A stretch of DNA of 64,000 bases, taken from assembly GCF_900186865.1 (NCBI RefSeq), contig NZ_LT906480.1, positions 1,630,001-1,694,000 on the forward strand. Direction: 5' to 3'. The translations under genes were made by a program, and so were the position numbers. How positions within the stretch are numbered: the first letter of the stretch is position 1; each line of letters starts with the position of its first letter. Of the stretch, positions 28,317 to 36,722 are shown one piece after another. The notes beneath the pieces were generated by a model. That model was not told the DNA's origin, made no database searches, and worked only from the letters and a program-made list of their open reading frames with translations. The stretch is from Stenotrophomonas maltophilia. Lineage in GTDB: Bacteria > Pseudomonadota > Gammaproteobacteria > Xanthomonadales > Xanthomonadaceae.

Positions 28317-28339
28317 AGCCTCAAACCATATTTGTGGCT
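28317..28339. promoter_or_regulatory. Candidate LysR-type operator
   Basis: The dyad AGCCTCAAACCATATTTGTGGCT has matching outer AGCC/GGCT and inner CAAA/TTTG arms (T-N11-A style). It begins 5 nt before the regulator start codon and is 89 nt from the transporter start. Confidence 0.5.
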
Positions 28340-28427
28340 GGCAGCGATACTACGCGCTTGTGCGGCGGGCGTCTGCGCCTGATCCTATCCGCCTTGGCGA
28401 GGAATTGACGATGTACGGAGGCAAGGC

Positions 28428-29300
28428 ATGAATGCGGTCCCACAGGCGGCCGAGCGCGATTGGCGCACGCCGCTGGAATTGACCCTGCTGGGCGCCATCT
28501 GGGGCTGCTCGTTCCTGTTCATGCGGGTGGCGGTGCCGTCGTTCGGCCCGTTCGCGCTGGTCGAAGTGCGGCTGGTGCTGGGTGCGCTGGTGCTGCTGCC
28601 GTTCCTGTGGCGCGCCCGCGCGCAGTTCCCGCCGCGGCGCTGGCTGTGGCTGGCACCGATCGGCCTGATCAACTCGGCGTTGCCGTTTGTGCTGTTCGCC
28701 TATGCAGCGGAACAGGCGCCGGCGGCGATCGGCGCGATCTGCAATGCGATGACCGTGCTGTTCGCCGCGCTGATCGCCTTCCTGTTCTTCGGCGAGAAGA
28801 TCGGCTTGCGCCGCGCCGGTGCCTTGCTGGTTGGCTTCGCTGGCGTAGTGGTGCTGGCCACCGCCAAGGTTTCCGGCCTGAGTATCGGCACCGCGGTGCT
28901 GGCCGGTGCGGCGGCTTCGCTGCTGTACGGCCTGGGCGTGAACCTGGTGAAGCGGCACATGACCGGCCTGCCGTCGGCGGCCGCGGCGGCGGCAACGCTG
29001 TCGTGTGCCTCGCTGTGGATGCTGCCGATGGCGGTGACCCACTGGCCGCAGGCGGCGATTCCGCTGAAGGCGTGGGGCGCGGCGATCGCACTGGGCGTGG
29101 CCTGCACCGGGCTGGCGTTCCTGATGTTCTACCGCCTGATCGGCCGTATCGGCCCGTCACGGGCGTCGACGGTGACCTACCTGATTCCGCTGTTCGGCGC
29201 GGCGTTTGCGTGGTTGTTCCTGGGGGAGGCGGTGACGGTGCAGATGTTGATTGCGGGTGTGTTGATTCTGGGTAGCGTGGCGGTGAGCCAGAAGGGCTGA
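28428..29300 (+). CDS. EamA/DMT-superfamily transporter, divergent from LysR
   Basis: This 290-residue integral membrane protein has ten helices and two EamA repeats (LLGAIWGCSFLFMRVAVP; LSIGTAVLAGAAASLLYG). It is a likely metabolite or amino-acid exporter of the RhaT/YdcZ class. GGAGG lies 7 nt before the ATG. The adjacent LysR gene is its probable regulator; the substrate cannot be read. Confidence 0.87.
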   Translation: MNAVPQAAERDWRTPLELTLLGAIWGCSFLFMRVAVPSFGPFALVEVRLVLGALVLLPFLWRARAQFPPRRWLWLAPIGLINSALPFVLFAYAAEQAPAAIGAICNAMTVLFAALIAFLFFGEKIGLRRAGALLVGFAGVVVLATAKVSGLSIGTAVLAGAAASLLYGLGVNLVKRHMTGLPSAAAAAATLSCASLWMLPMAVTHWPQAAIPLKAWGAAIALGVACTGLAFLMFYRLIGRIGPSRASTVTYLIPLFGAAFAWLFLGEAVTVQMLIAGVLILGSVAVSQKG

Positions 29301-29316
29301 GCGCGCCGACGCACTG

Positions 29317-29340
29317 GTAGTGCCGGGCGCTGCCCGGCAG
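29317..29340 (+). repeat. SMAG-type palindrome, TGCCGGGC subtype
   Basis: GTAGTGCCGGGCGCTGCCCGGCAG, 16 nt past the transporter stop codon; a degenerate partner lies at 30638. Confidence 0.8.
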
Positions 29341-29500
29341 CTCTTTTCCAGGCCTGCGGAGAGGTGTCACTTTCTTTGCTCTTGCAAAGAAAGTAACCAA
29401 AGAAACACGCCGCCGAGCCGCGAGCCGCCGTGCTTCGCACGTCGGTCCCCTGCGCTTCTCGGTGAATCAGGGGACGGTGTGCACAAGGCAGCCGACTAGC
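29341..29500. other. Repeat region left of the IS element
   Basis: No gene is seen. ACTTTCTTTG (29369-29378) pairs with CAAAGAAAGT (29385-29394), followed by AACCAAAGAAAC and a GC-rich CGCCGAGCCGCGAG stretch. An oppositely oriented version of the same unit lies right of the IS at about 30735-30789. The last six bases, ACTAGC (29495-29500), are one copy of the target-site duplication. Confidence 0.7.
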
Positions 29501-30439
29501 TGTGTAAACCCACCACGTTGTTCAGCAGGACTCTGGAAATAGGTGGCTGGCCACCGATCCCCATGTGAGGGCGGTGCCAGTTGTAGTGGTGCAGCCATTG
29601 GGTCAGCACGGAATTGCGCTGGTCCGAGGAGGCGTATTCGCGGGCGTAGGCCCATTCGCGCAGGCTGGTTTGGATGAAGCGCTCGGCTTTGCCATTGGTC
29701 CGCGGCGTGTAGGGCTTGGTTCTGATGTGCTTGATGCCAAGGGATTTGAGCAGTTTGGCAAAGGCGGTGGAGCGATAGCAGGCACCGTTGTCGGTCAGGA
29801 TCCGCTTGAAGGTGATTCCCAGGCTGGCGTAGTACTGCAGAGCGCCCAGCAGCGCCTGGCAGGCGGTTTCGGCCTGTTCGTTGGGGTGGACGCTGCTGAA
29901 GGCGACCCGGGAGTGATCGTCGATGGCCACGTGGACGTAGCCCCAGCCACCGCCAGCGGCGTTTCCCCGACGTTTGGCATCGGTTCTGTGCCCTGGCCGC
30001 TGGAAGTTGCCCAGCTTCTTGATGTCCAGGTGCAGCAGCCCTCCGGGCTGATCGTATTCGTATCGGATGACCTCCTTGGGCGGTTCAAGCCGACACAGCC
30101 GATTGAGGCCGTGGGCACGCATCAGCCTTGAAATCGTACTGTGGCCGACCCCCAGCGCCTTGGAGATGGTCAGGTAGGTCTGCCGTTTACGGCGTGCTCC
30201 TTGATTTGCTCGATTACCGGAGCAGGTGTGGCATGCGGCGTCTGGTGAGGCCGTGAGCTGCGGTTTTCCAGCCCCGGTGCCCCGAACTGGCGGAATCGGG
30301 CCAGCCATTTGTAGGCCGTACGCACACTTACGCCGCATGCTTGGGCTGCTTCCTCTGGGCGCAGGCCCTCGTGGAGGATGCGGCGAATAAGAAGTGCTCG
30401 ACTATGGACGGTCAAACGGGCATTTTTATGGTGGTTCAT
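29496..30439 (-). pseudogene. IS481-family transposase, frameshifted
   Basis: Together the two frames give an IS481-type DDE transposase of about 315 residues: an N-terminal helix-turn-helix (NHHKNARLT, then AAQACGVSVRTAYKWLARF, NRSSRP), then a core with LHLDIKKLG, ILTDNGACY and TNGKAERFIQ carrying the catalytic D, D and E. Near 30195 the N-terminal frame runs to a stop (NGRPT) while the catalytic part is in the -1 frame beginning RRKRQTYLTISK. One base is missing. The family normally has one continuous frame, so this copy is probably inactive. The last codons run through the element end, and the TAG stop lies in the target duplication. Confidence 0.88.
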
Positions 30440-30522
30440 CCGGGCTCTTTGGGGTCTGGAGAGGTGTGGTAACCACCATTTTCCAAAGATGTCCCGGATG
30501 AACAACGTACAGAGAGATCACA
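29501..30522 (-). mobile_element. IS481-family insertion sequence, 1022 bp
   Basis: The ends TGTGTAAACC (29501) and ...GATCACA (30522) are imperfect inverted repeats, sharing TGTG and an inner ACGTTGTTCA block. They are flanked by a 6-bp direct repeat, ACTAGC, at 29495-29500 and 30523-30528, which fixes both ends. The single transposase gene is frameshifted. It landed between two inverted TTTCTTTG-type hairpin units. Confidence 0.85.
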
Positions 30523-30843
30523 ACTAGCAGTCGGCTCTACAGGACATCGGCACCTCTTCACCCCTGATTCCCCTGCGATGCTCGGCTCGCTCAAGGCGGA
30601 CCCAAGGTCAAGAGCCACAGCTGCACGACGATGCTTGGTAGTGCCGGGCCGGGCCCGGCGAGCGAAGCGACCGCTTCTGCTTTTGATCTTGGATCCGCCT
30701 TGAGCGCAGGGCACCGGTGCGTAGCACCGGCTCGCGGCCGGCGGAACGTTTCTTTTGGTTACTTTTCTTTGCGTACAAAGAAAAGTAACGCCCATGAACG
30801 GTGAAGCACCTTCAGCACGCGCAACGTGCAGGAAGCCAGGCTC
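30523..30843. other. Repeat region right of the IS element
   Basis: No gene is seen in this 321-bp stretch. It starts with the second ACTAGC duplication, holds a degenerate SMAG palindrome (30638-30660, GTAGTGCCGGGCC-GGGCCCGGCG) and a 14-bp perfect stem with a CGTA loop (30758-30771/30776-30789, GTTACTTTTCTTTG). The latter mirrors the TTTCTTTG unit left of the IS and may terminate the minus-strand cyclophilin gene. Confidence 0.7.
30638..30660 (+). repeat. Degenerate SMAG palindrome
   Basis: GTAGTGCCGGGCC-GGGCCCGGCG has a shifted core relative to the 29317 copy; it is on the far side of the IS element. Confidence 0.6.
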
Positions 30844-31746
30844 CTACCGCACCGGCACCGGAATATTGCAGAGATCGATATGCCCCGCCGGACGCTTGTA
30901 GAAATCATCCACGCGATTACGCCGTGCCTCCACCGTATCGGCAAAGGTCTTCGAATCGGTACGCAGCACCTGGATCGGCGTGCGCTCTGCCGTCGGTACG
31001 TCGCTGGCACGGCGGATCGACACGATCGGCGTACGCAGCTTCGGGTCGGTGTAGAAGCCCATCGGTGCCGGTCCGCGCGGCGTTGCGCTGAGCAGTTCCA
31101 TGCCCTTCAGCACGCGACCGACCAGCGTGATGTTGCGGTCCAGCTGGCGCGGCGACTGGCCGGTCACCACGTACAGTTCGGCGCCGATGCTGCTGTCTTC
31201 CTCGTTGCTGCGGCCGGCACCGAGCATGCCGTAGCAGTGCGCCAGCCAGGTCTTGCCGGCCTGCGGGTCCTGGCCCACCGGGAAGCCATCGACGAAACCG
31301 GTCTGCGCGGCCCAGCCATCGCGGTCGGGCAGCACGCTGACCTTCAGGCCCGCGCTGGCACGTTCGAATTCGGCCGGCAGCTTGCGCGCGGCACTGCCGA
31401 ACGGCCTGGCTTTGGCCGCGTCATCGGCGTCGGCATCGCCGAACTGCACCACGAAGTTGTCCTGTGAGCGGTAGATGCTGGTGCCGTCCCAGAAGTGCTC
31501 ATGGGCGAAGGTCTGGATGTTGGCGACATGGCGCGGGGCGAACTGCGGCGCCAGCTCGATGATCACCCGTCCAGCCGGCAGGTCCATGTACAGCAGGTTG
31601 GCCGGGTCCGGGGTACGCCAGTCGCTGGCCGCGGAGGCATCAAGGATCTGCTGCGGGCTGCGGTAGGGCGTTGCCGCGCTGGCCAGCGAGGGCAGCAGGC
31701 AGGCCAGGGCGAGGGCGGTCAGGGCAAGACGGCGACGGTGCGGCAT
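30844..31746 (-). CDS. Periplasmic cyclophilin-type peptidyl-prolyl isomerase
   Basis: This 300-residue protein has a signal peptide ([18 protein letters not shown]). The cyclophilin domain is recognisable from [39 protein letters not shown] and, later, YVVTGQSP and [16 protein letters not shown]. The inserted segments make it longer than a minimal cyclophilin. It catalyses proline cis-trans isomerisation in the folding of exported proteins. The ATG at 31746 begins the signal peptide; the region upstream is not signal-like. Confidence 0.87.
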   Translation of the reverse strand: MPHRRRLALTALALACLLPSLASAATPYRSPQQILDASAASDWRTPDPANLLYMDLPAGRVIIELAPQFAPRHVANIQTFAHEHFWDGTSIYRSQDNFVVQFGDADADDAAKARPFGSAARKLPAEFERASAGLKVSVLPDRDGWAAQTGFVDGFPVGQDPQAGKTWLAHCYGMLGAGRSNEEDSSIGAELYVVTGQSPRQLDRNITLVGRVLKGMELLSATPRGPAPMGFYTDPKLRTPIVSIRRASDVPTAERTPIQVLRTDSKTFADTVEARRNRVDDFYKRPAGHIDLCNIPVPVR

Positions 31747-31876
31747 GGGATCCCCGGAACATGAACGAGGCTTCGATTCTGCGCGACTAGGGACTGCATC
31801 GCCAAGCGGTATATAGGGCAATCCCGTCAGCCTGCGCGCCGCCTCTTGGCCGATCCAATCGGTCCGGCATCAACGT

Positions 31877-32350
31877 CTATCTTTCTTCTGCAATTAGACC
31901 GGAGTAATGGCCGAAGACAGGAACAGGCTCGTAGTTGCCTATTGGGTCGTGCGTAGTCGAACACTCTTCCAGATGATGGGGCGAAAAAGCTTCCTTGATT
32001 ATGGTGAGCCGACCATCTTCGTTGAAGATATAGCAGGTTCCTTCAGCAACGTTGTCGCTCTTTCCAGTGAATTCCGTGTACACCACCATGCTCAGGAACA
32101 GCTTGTCCGGTGCCACCTGCTGAAACTGATACGACAGGCGCTTCCTTAGGTGTTCATCCAGAAAGTCGACGCCAATCATGTCTTTGTCCAACAGCACATC
32201 GACGATCGCTGATGGCGTGGTGGGGGAGCCAACGAGAACCGTGTAGCGAGCCTGGCTCTCATGTCTCGATTTGGCCTCGGATTCACTGATTATGTTTCGC
32301 GCGGACTTCTTCGCAGAAAACCAGAAGTCGCAATAGTGAAGCTCAGTCAT
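31877..32350 (-). CDS. Orphan hypothetical protein, AT-richer than surroundings
   Basis: The 157 residues show no signal peptide or membrane helix and no family I know. The N-terminal MTELHYCDFWFSAKKSARN contains aromatic residues and a basic patch; the rest is mixed alpha/beta (VDFLDEHLRKRLSYQF, then LFLSMVVYTEF). Its lower GC content and lack of operon partners suggest horizontal gain. It has the size and mixed charge of many immunity proteins, but there is no toxin beside it. Confidence 0.6.
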   Translation of the reverse strand: MTELHYCDFWFSAKKSARNIISESEAKSRHESQARYTVLVGSPTTPSAIVDVLLDKDMIGVDFLDEHLRKRLSYQFQQVAPDKLFLSMVVYTEFTGKSDNVAEGTCYIFNEDGRLTIIKEAFSPHHLEECSTTHDPIGNYEPVPVFGHYSGLIAEER

Positions 32351-32534
32351 AAGTGGGCATTCCCGGGATCATCTTGCTTGCAGAGGCTGGATCAGACGCT
32401 GCGTTCTTGGAAGCCGACGGTATGCCGCGGCTCGCAGAGGGGCAAGCAAGCCAACGGGCCTGCCCGCCAGATGGTCGGCCGACCCTCGCCAACCGGCAGA
32501 GTGACTAACGACACATTCGCTATACCGAACTTCG

Positions 32535-32559
32535 CACTACTGTGGACTTCAACGTAGTG
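32535..32559. promoter_or_regulatory. Candidate PadR operator
   Basis: CACTAC (32535-32540) and GTAGTG (32554-32559) are inverted repeats 13 nt apart, ending 11 nt before the PadR start codon. PadR proteins commonly bind dyads in their own promoter. GTGGAGGG, the ribosome site, overlaps the right arm. Confidence 0.4.
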
Positions 32560-32570
32560 GAGGGCCGGTC

Positions 32571-32936
32571 ATGTCCGAGGACGATGTCCAGCTGAAGAAG
32601 TTCCAGAAGGAGCTCAGCGCCGGAACGGTGTCGCTGGCCCTGCTGGCGGTGCTGGCCCGGGCCGGGGAGCCGCTGTACGGCTACCTCATTGCCAAGGAGC
32701 TGGAGCGGGCGGGCGAGGGCGTGCTGAGCGGCAAGCAGAGCGCGCTGTACCCGGTGCTGCGCAACCTGGAGGCTGCCGGTCTGCTGGAAAGCCACGTGGA
32801 GCCGTCCAGCAGCGGTCCGCCGCGGCGCTACTACCGCATCAATGAACGTGGCCGCGAGGTGCTGGCGCAGTGGCGCCAGGCCTGGCAGGCCACCCGCGAT
32901 TCCGTCGATTCCGTGTTGGAGGGGGTACCGCAATGA
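32571..32936 (+). CDS. PadR-family transcriptional regulator
   Basis: The 121 residues are a winged helix with a C-terminal dimer helix: GTVSLALLAVLARAGEPLYG, YLIAKELERAGEG, SALYPVLRNLEAAGLL and PRRYYRINERGREVL. PadR proteins repress nearby membrane or stress genes in response to a ligand. The stop overlaps the next start (ATGA), so the regulator and the membrane protein are cotranslated. Confidence 0.9.
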   Translation: MSEDDVQLKKFQKELSAGTVSLALLAVLARAGEPLYGYLIAKELERAGEGVLSGKQSALYPVLRNLEAAGLLESHVEPSSSGPPRRYYRINERGREVLAQWRQAWQATRDSVDSVLEGVPQ

Positions 32937-33922
32937 ACGACCCGAGCCTGGCAGGCCGAGCCCTGCCCACGACCATCCCGCAGTACCTGGCGCAGCTGCG
33001 CGCGGCGCTGGAAGGCGCCGACCCGGCGATGGTGCAGGACGCCCTGTACGACGCCGAGGAATACCTGCGCTCGGAACTGTCCGCGCAGCCCGGCCGCAGC
33101 GAGGCCGAGGTGATCGCCGACGTCGCTGGCAGCTATGGCGCCCCGGACGAAGTGGCCGAGATCTATCGCGAGACCGAAGTGACGGTGAACCGCGCGCTGC
33201 GCACGCCGCGTGCGGATACCGCACCGGTGCTGCGCGCAGCGGCCGAAGCCAGTGGCGTCGAGCCGGCCGCACCGCCGCCGGCGCCGGTGCAGCGCTCGCT
33301 GCTGGCGCGCTTCTTCGGTGTGGTGACCGATCCGCACACCTACGGTGCGCTGTTCTACATGCTGCTGTCGCTGGCCACCGGCATCTTCTTCTTCACCTGG
33401 GTGGTGACCGGCCTGTCGCTGTCGCTGGGCCTGCTGATCCTGATCGTGGGCATTCCGCTGACCGTGCTGTTCTTCGGCTCGGTGCGCGGGCTGGCGCTGC
33501 TGGAAGGGCGGCTGGTGGAAGCGCTGCTGGGAGAACGCATGCCGCGCCGTCCGCGTTACACCGATCGCAGCCGCACCTGGCTGCAGCGCATCGGCGACAT
33601 GTTCACCGATGGCCGCACCTGGCTGACCCTGCTGTACTTCGTGCTGATGCTGCCGCTGGGCGTCATCTACTTCACCCTCGCGGTGACGCTGCTGTCGCTG
33701 TCGCTGAGCCTGATCTGGGCGCCGGTCGCGGCGATCTTCAGTGGCGACATTCCGGGCGTGTACGTCGATGGCGTGAACGTACTGCCGATGGCTGCATCGC
33801 CGCTGGTGGCGATCACGGTTGCTGCGGCGGGCGCGCTGCTGCTGCTGCTGACGATGCATCTGGCACGCGGCATCGGCAAGCTGCACGGGCTGATCGCCAA
33901 GAACCTGCTGGTGCGGTTGTAA
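32933..33922 (+). CDS. Membrane sensor-domain protein (DUF1700/putative sensor type) paired with PadR
   Basis: The 329 residues start with a cytoplasmic DUF1700-like helical region (IPQYLAQLRAALEGADPAM, then DALYDAEEYLRSEL, and SYGAPDEVAEIYRETE). A Pro-rich linker follows, then two membrane-helix pairs with long FFFTWVVTGLSLSLGLL and YFVLMLPLGVIYFTLAV segments. It is commonly found beside PadR genes, whose regulator probably responds to or controls it. The ATG at 32933 overlaps the PadR stop. Function is unknown beyond this pairing. Confidence 0.78.
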   Translation: MNDPSLAGRALPTTIPQYLAQLRAALEGADPAMVQDALYDAEEYLRSELSAQPGRSEAEVIADVAGSYGAPDEVAEIYRETEVTVNRALRTPRADTAPVLRAAAEASGVEPAAPPPAPVQRSLLARFFGVVTDPHTYGALFYMLLSLATGIFFFTWVVTGLSLSLGLLILIVGIPLTVLFFGSVRGLALLEGRLVEALLGERMPRRPRYTDRSRTWLQRIGDMFTDGRTWLTLLYFVLMLPLGVIYFTLAVTLLSLSLSLIWAPVAAIFSGDIPGVYVDGVNVLPMAASPLVAITVAAAGALLLLLTMHLARGIGKLHGLIAKNLLVRL

Positions 33923-33929
33923 CAGGCCA

Positions 33930-34022
33930 GGGGTCGGATCCCTGTTCGCAGAACAGGGCTCTGACCCCGGATCCCATCATGCTGGGGTCAGAGCCCTTTC
34001 CGTTGGAAAGGGATCCGACCCC
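33930..34022. repeat. GGGGTC hairpin repeats, copies B and C, inverted pair
   Basis: Copy B (33930-33968) has arms CCCTGTTC/GAACAGGG; copy C (33984-34022, opposite orientation) has CCCTTTCC/GGAAAGGG. Both carry GGGGTC(G/A)GA outer arms. The pair lies exactly between two convergent genes and could terminate both. Confidence 0.82.
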
Positions 34023-34031
34023 TGCCGGGAA

Positions 34032-35339
34032 TCAGCCCGCCTTTCGCCGCAACGGGGTGACGTTGCTCTTCTTCTTCGTGGCCTTCGCCGCCGGTGCTTC
34101 GGCATGCGCGGCGAAGAAGTCGCGCACCTTCGGGTACACCACTTCGCGCCAGCGACGGCCGCTGAAGATGCCGTAGTGGCCGGCACCTTCGACGATGAAA
34201 TGCTCACGGCGGTCCGCAGTGATGCCGGTGCACAGCGCCTGTGCGGCTTCGGTCTGGCCGAGGCCGGCGATATCGTCCAGCTCGCCCTCGATGCTCAGCA
34301 GCGCGGTATCGCGGATCGCCGACGGATCGACCTTCTCGCCGTTGACCACCCACTCACCACGCGGCAACAGGAAGTCCTGGAACACCACGCGGATCGTATC
34401 CAGGTAGTACCTGGCCGGCATGTCGAGCACCGCGTTGTACTCGTCGTAGAAACGACGGTGCGCGTCGGCGTCTTCCAGGTCGCCCTTGACCAGGTCGGTA
34501 TAGAAATCCCAGTGCGAACTGAAGTGGCGGCTCGGGTTCATCGACAGGAAGCCGGCGTGCTGCAGGAAGCCCGGGTACACGCGGCGACCGGCGCCGGGAT
34601 AGCTGGCCGGCACGGTGTGGATGACGTTGTTCTCGAACCACGACAGCGGGTTCTGCGTGGCCAGGTTGTTCACTGCGGTCGGGCTGCATCGCGCATCGAT
34701 CGGGCCACCCATCATCACCAGCGTACGCGGCGTCGGTTCGCCACGGCTGGCCATCAACGAAACCGCGGCCAGCACCGGTACGGTCGGCTGGCACACGCTC
34801 ACCACGTGCAGGCGCTCCACGCCGAGGTGGCGGATGAATTCCTGGATGTAGGCGATGTAGTCGTCCAGGCCGAATTCGCCTTCGCTGGCCGGCACCATGC
34901 GCGCATCCACCCAGTCGGTGACGTACACGCGGTGGTCGCGCAGCAGCGTGCGCACGGTATCACGCAGCAGCGTGGCATGGTGGCCTGACAGCGGCGCAAC
35001 GACCAGCACGAACGGCTGGTTGAGCATCGTGTGCAGCTGGTCGGCTTCATTGCTGTGGCGCTTGAAGCGCAGCAGCTTGCAGAACGGCTTGCTTACTTCC
35101 TCGTGCACGACGATCGGCACGCGTTCGCCATCGACGTCGATTTCGTTGATGCCCCACTCGGGCTTCTCGTAATCCTTGCCGATGCGGTGGAAGAGTTCAT
35201 TGACCGCCGCCAGACGATCAGCGCCGGGCATCTGCGACCACCAGTGGCCCTGGTTGGCGAAGAACCTGGCGTTGGCCTGGGCCTGGTGCACCCAGGGGGC
35301 GAGCAGGTTGCGGGTCAGTTCGTGCAGTTGATAGAGCAT
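34032..35339 (-). CDS. phaZ: Intracellular polyhydroxyalkanoate depolymerase
   Basis: The 435 residues match the intracellular PHB depolymerase family (alpha/beta hydrolase with the PHB_depo C-terminal domain). The nucleophile elbow is SVCQPT, giving Cys183 rather than Ser, as is usual for this family. NPSRHFSSHWDFY and the late EGAGHYGIFSGRRW (catalytic His) follow. It degrades stored polyhydroxybutyrate. No synthase gene lies in this window. A Lys-rich tail (KATKKKS) ends the protein. Confidence 0.88.
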   Translation of the reverse strand: MLYQLHELTRNLLAPWVHQAQANARFFANQGHWWSQMPGADRLAAVNELFHRIGKDYEKPEWGINEIDVDGERVPIVVHEEVSKPFCKLLRFKRHSNEADQLHTMLNQPFVLVVAPLSGHHATLLRDTVRTLLRDHRVYVTDWVDARMVPASEGEFGLDDYIAYIQEFIRHLGVERLHVVSVCQPTVPVLAAVSLMASRGEPTPRTLVMMGGPIDARCSPTAVNNLATQNPLSWFENNVIHTVPASYPGAGRRVYPGFLQHAGFLSMNPSRHFSSHWDFYTDLVKGDLEDADAHRRFYDEYNAVLDMPARYYLDTIRVVFQDFLLPRGEWVVNGEKVDPSAIRDTALLSIEGELDDIAGLGQTEAAQALCTGITADRREHFIVEGAGHYGIFSGRRWREVVYPKVRDFFAAHAEAPAAKATKKKSNVTPLRRKAG

Positions 35340-35432
35340 GACGACCGAATATGTATGGTCATATGTTGCCGCGCAGCATATCCCATCCGGGTGTCCCGCA
35401 GGTTAAGTCGGCTGAAAATAATGAATCTGGAT

Positions 35433-36023
35433 TCACATCCGTTCCAGCGCGGCCGCATCGCCTGCCAGGGCGGGGCCGAGCCAGCAGTGCGACCCCACCG
35501 GCTGCAGGCCATGCCGGGCCAGCGTGCGGCGGTACCAGCGCGCCGGACGCGCCTGGAAGCCGTCGTGGTCGCCTTCGAACGCGTCCTCGGCGGCGAAGGT
35601 CTCCAGGAAGGCCACGCCGCCCGTCAGCTCTGCCACGCCGGCCAGTCCGGCGCGCAGCTCGTGGTCGGGCACGTAGTGCATCACGTCCGAGCAGACCAGC
35701 AGGTCGACCGGGGCACAGGGCCGCAGCCAGGCGAAATCGCCGAAGCGGGCCATGTGCAGGTTGCGGGTCCTGCCGTAGCGGCGCACAGCGTACTCGCTGC
35801 TGTCGAAGCCGAGGTATTCGACCTTCGGACGCAGCTTCAGCAGCGGTGCGCGCCAGGCGCCTTCGCCGCAGCCGATGTCCAGCACGCTGCGGATCGGTCG
35901 TTCCAGGTAGTACTCGGCACTGGCCACGGCCAGGGCGACCTTTCGCGCCAGGCGGGCGCTGCCGCCGATGTCGGCACGGCGGTACCAGCGTTGGAAATAG
36001 GCGGCGTCGTAGGTCTTGTCCAT
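35433..36023 (-). CDS. SAM-dependent methyltransferase, class I
   Basis: The 196 residues have the Rossmann-type SAM-binding motif SVLDIGCGEGAWRAPLL (motif I), an acidic residue after EYLGFDSSEYA (motif II), and VDLLVCSDVMHYVPDHEL (motifs III/IV). The substrate is not evident. It lies on the same strand as phaZ, 93 nt upstream of it. Confidence 0.83.
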   Translation of the reverse strand: MDKTYDAAYFQRWYRRADIGGSARLARKVALAVASAEYYLERPIRSVLDIGCGEGAWRAPLLKLRPKVEYLGFDSSEYAVRRYGRTRNLHMARFGDFAWLRPCAPVDLLVCSDVMHYVPDHELRAGLAGVAELTGGVAFLETFAAEDAFEGDHDGFQARPARWYRRTLARHGLQPVGSHCWLGPALAGDAAALERM

Positions 36024-36094
36024 GGGGCGGTGCGCGATCGGGGAAAACGGCGCCTATCGTACGGTGTTGCGCCCCCGGGTGTGGCGGGCCTGCA

Positions 36095-36166
36095 GTAGAG
36101 CCACGCCATGGGTGGCTGCCATGCTGCGGCGATTGGACGCGGCACCCACCCATGGGGTGGCTCTAC
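36095..36166. repeat. SMAG-type dimer, AGCCACGC subtype
   Basis: GTAGAGCCACGCCATGGGTGGCT (from 36095) and an inverted copy ending GGTGGCTCTAC at 36166 flank 25 nt, between the methyltransferase and the HemJ-like gene. Confidence 0.82.
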
Positions 36167-36210
36167 TGCGACAATGGGTACCCATTTACGCCAGCCGCCG
36201 GAGCGAGCGC

Positions 36211-36666
36211 ATGCAGAGCTACTACTGGGTCAAGACCTTCCACATCGTGTTCGTGGTGGCGTGGATGGCCACGGTGTTCTACCTGCCGCGCATCCTGGTG
36301 AACCTGGCCGAGACTGCGGGCCAGCCGGCGGTGACCGAGCGCCTGCAGCTGATGGGCCTGCGCCTGTACCGCTTCGGCCACTCGATGTTCGGCCTGGCAT
36401 TCCTGCTGGGCCTGGTGCTGTGGCTGGGCTACAAGGTCATCCCCGATTTCCCGACCATGGTCGCGCCTGGTGGCGCCGGCTGGCTGCATGCCAAGCTGGG
36501 GCTGGTGGTGCTGCTGCTGGTGTACTTCGGCTGGATCGGCCGCCTGCTCAAGGGCGTGGCCAAGGGCAGGGCGCTGCCGTCGTCGCGCGCGCTGCGCTGG
36601 ATCAACGAGATCCCGCTGCTGGCCTTCATTCCGATCGTATGGCTGGTGCTGGCCAAGCCGTTCTGA
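36211..36666 (+). CDS. hemJ: HemJ-like protoporphyrinogen oxidase / CopD-family membrane protein
   Basis: The 151 residues have four membrane helices. The conserved His11 (KTFHIVFVVAWM) and Arg27 (YLPRILV) fit the HemJ family, and GWLHAKLGLVVLLLVY is the third-helix signature. HemJ oxidises protoporphyrinogen IX, the second-last step of heme synthesis, in bacteria that lack HemG and HemY. The CopD copper family shares the fold; I favour HemJ on length and Arg/His pattern. Confidence 0.72.
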   Translation: MQSYYWVKTFHIVFVVAWMATVFYLPRILVNLAETAGQPAVTERLQLMGLRLYRFGHSMFGLAFLLGLVLWLGYKVIPDFPTMVAPGGAGWLHAKLGLVVLLLVYFGWIGRLLKGVAKGRALPSSRALRWINEIPLLAFIPIVWLVLAKPF

Positions 36667-36686
36667 GGCGGGGTCATCTGCACCCG

Positions 36687-36709
36687 GTAGATCCACGCCA
36701 TGCGTGGAT
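36687..36709 (+). repeat. SMAG-type palindrome, ATCCACGC subtype
   Basis: Identical to the copy at 14190-14212; it lies just after the HemJ-like gene. Confidence 0.85.
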
Positions 36710-36722
36710 GCCGTCAGGGCGC

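Noticed and set aside
32261..32557. 98-codon plus-strand frame before the PadR gene
   Set aside because: It overlaps the start of the opposite-strand orphan gene, has no ribosome site or family, and its end runs into the probable PadR promoter.
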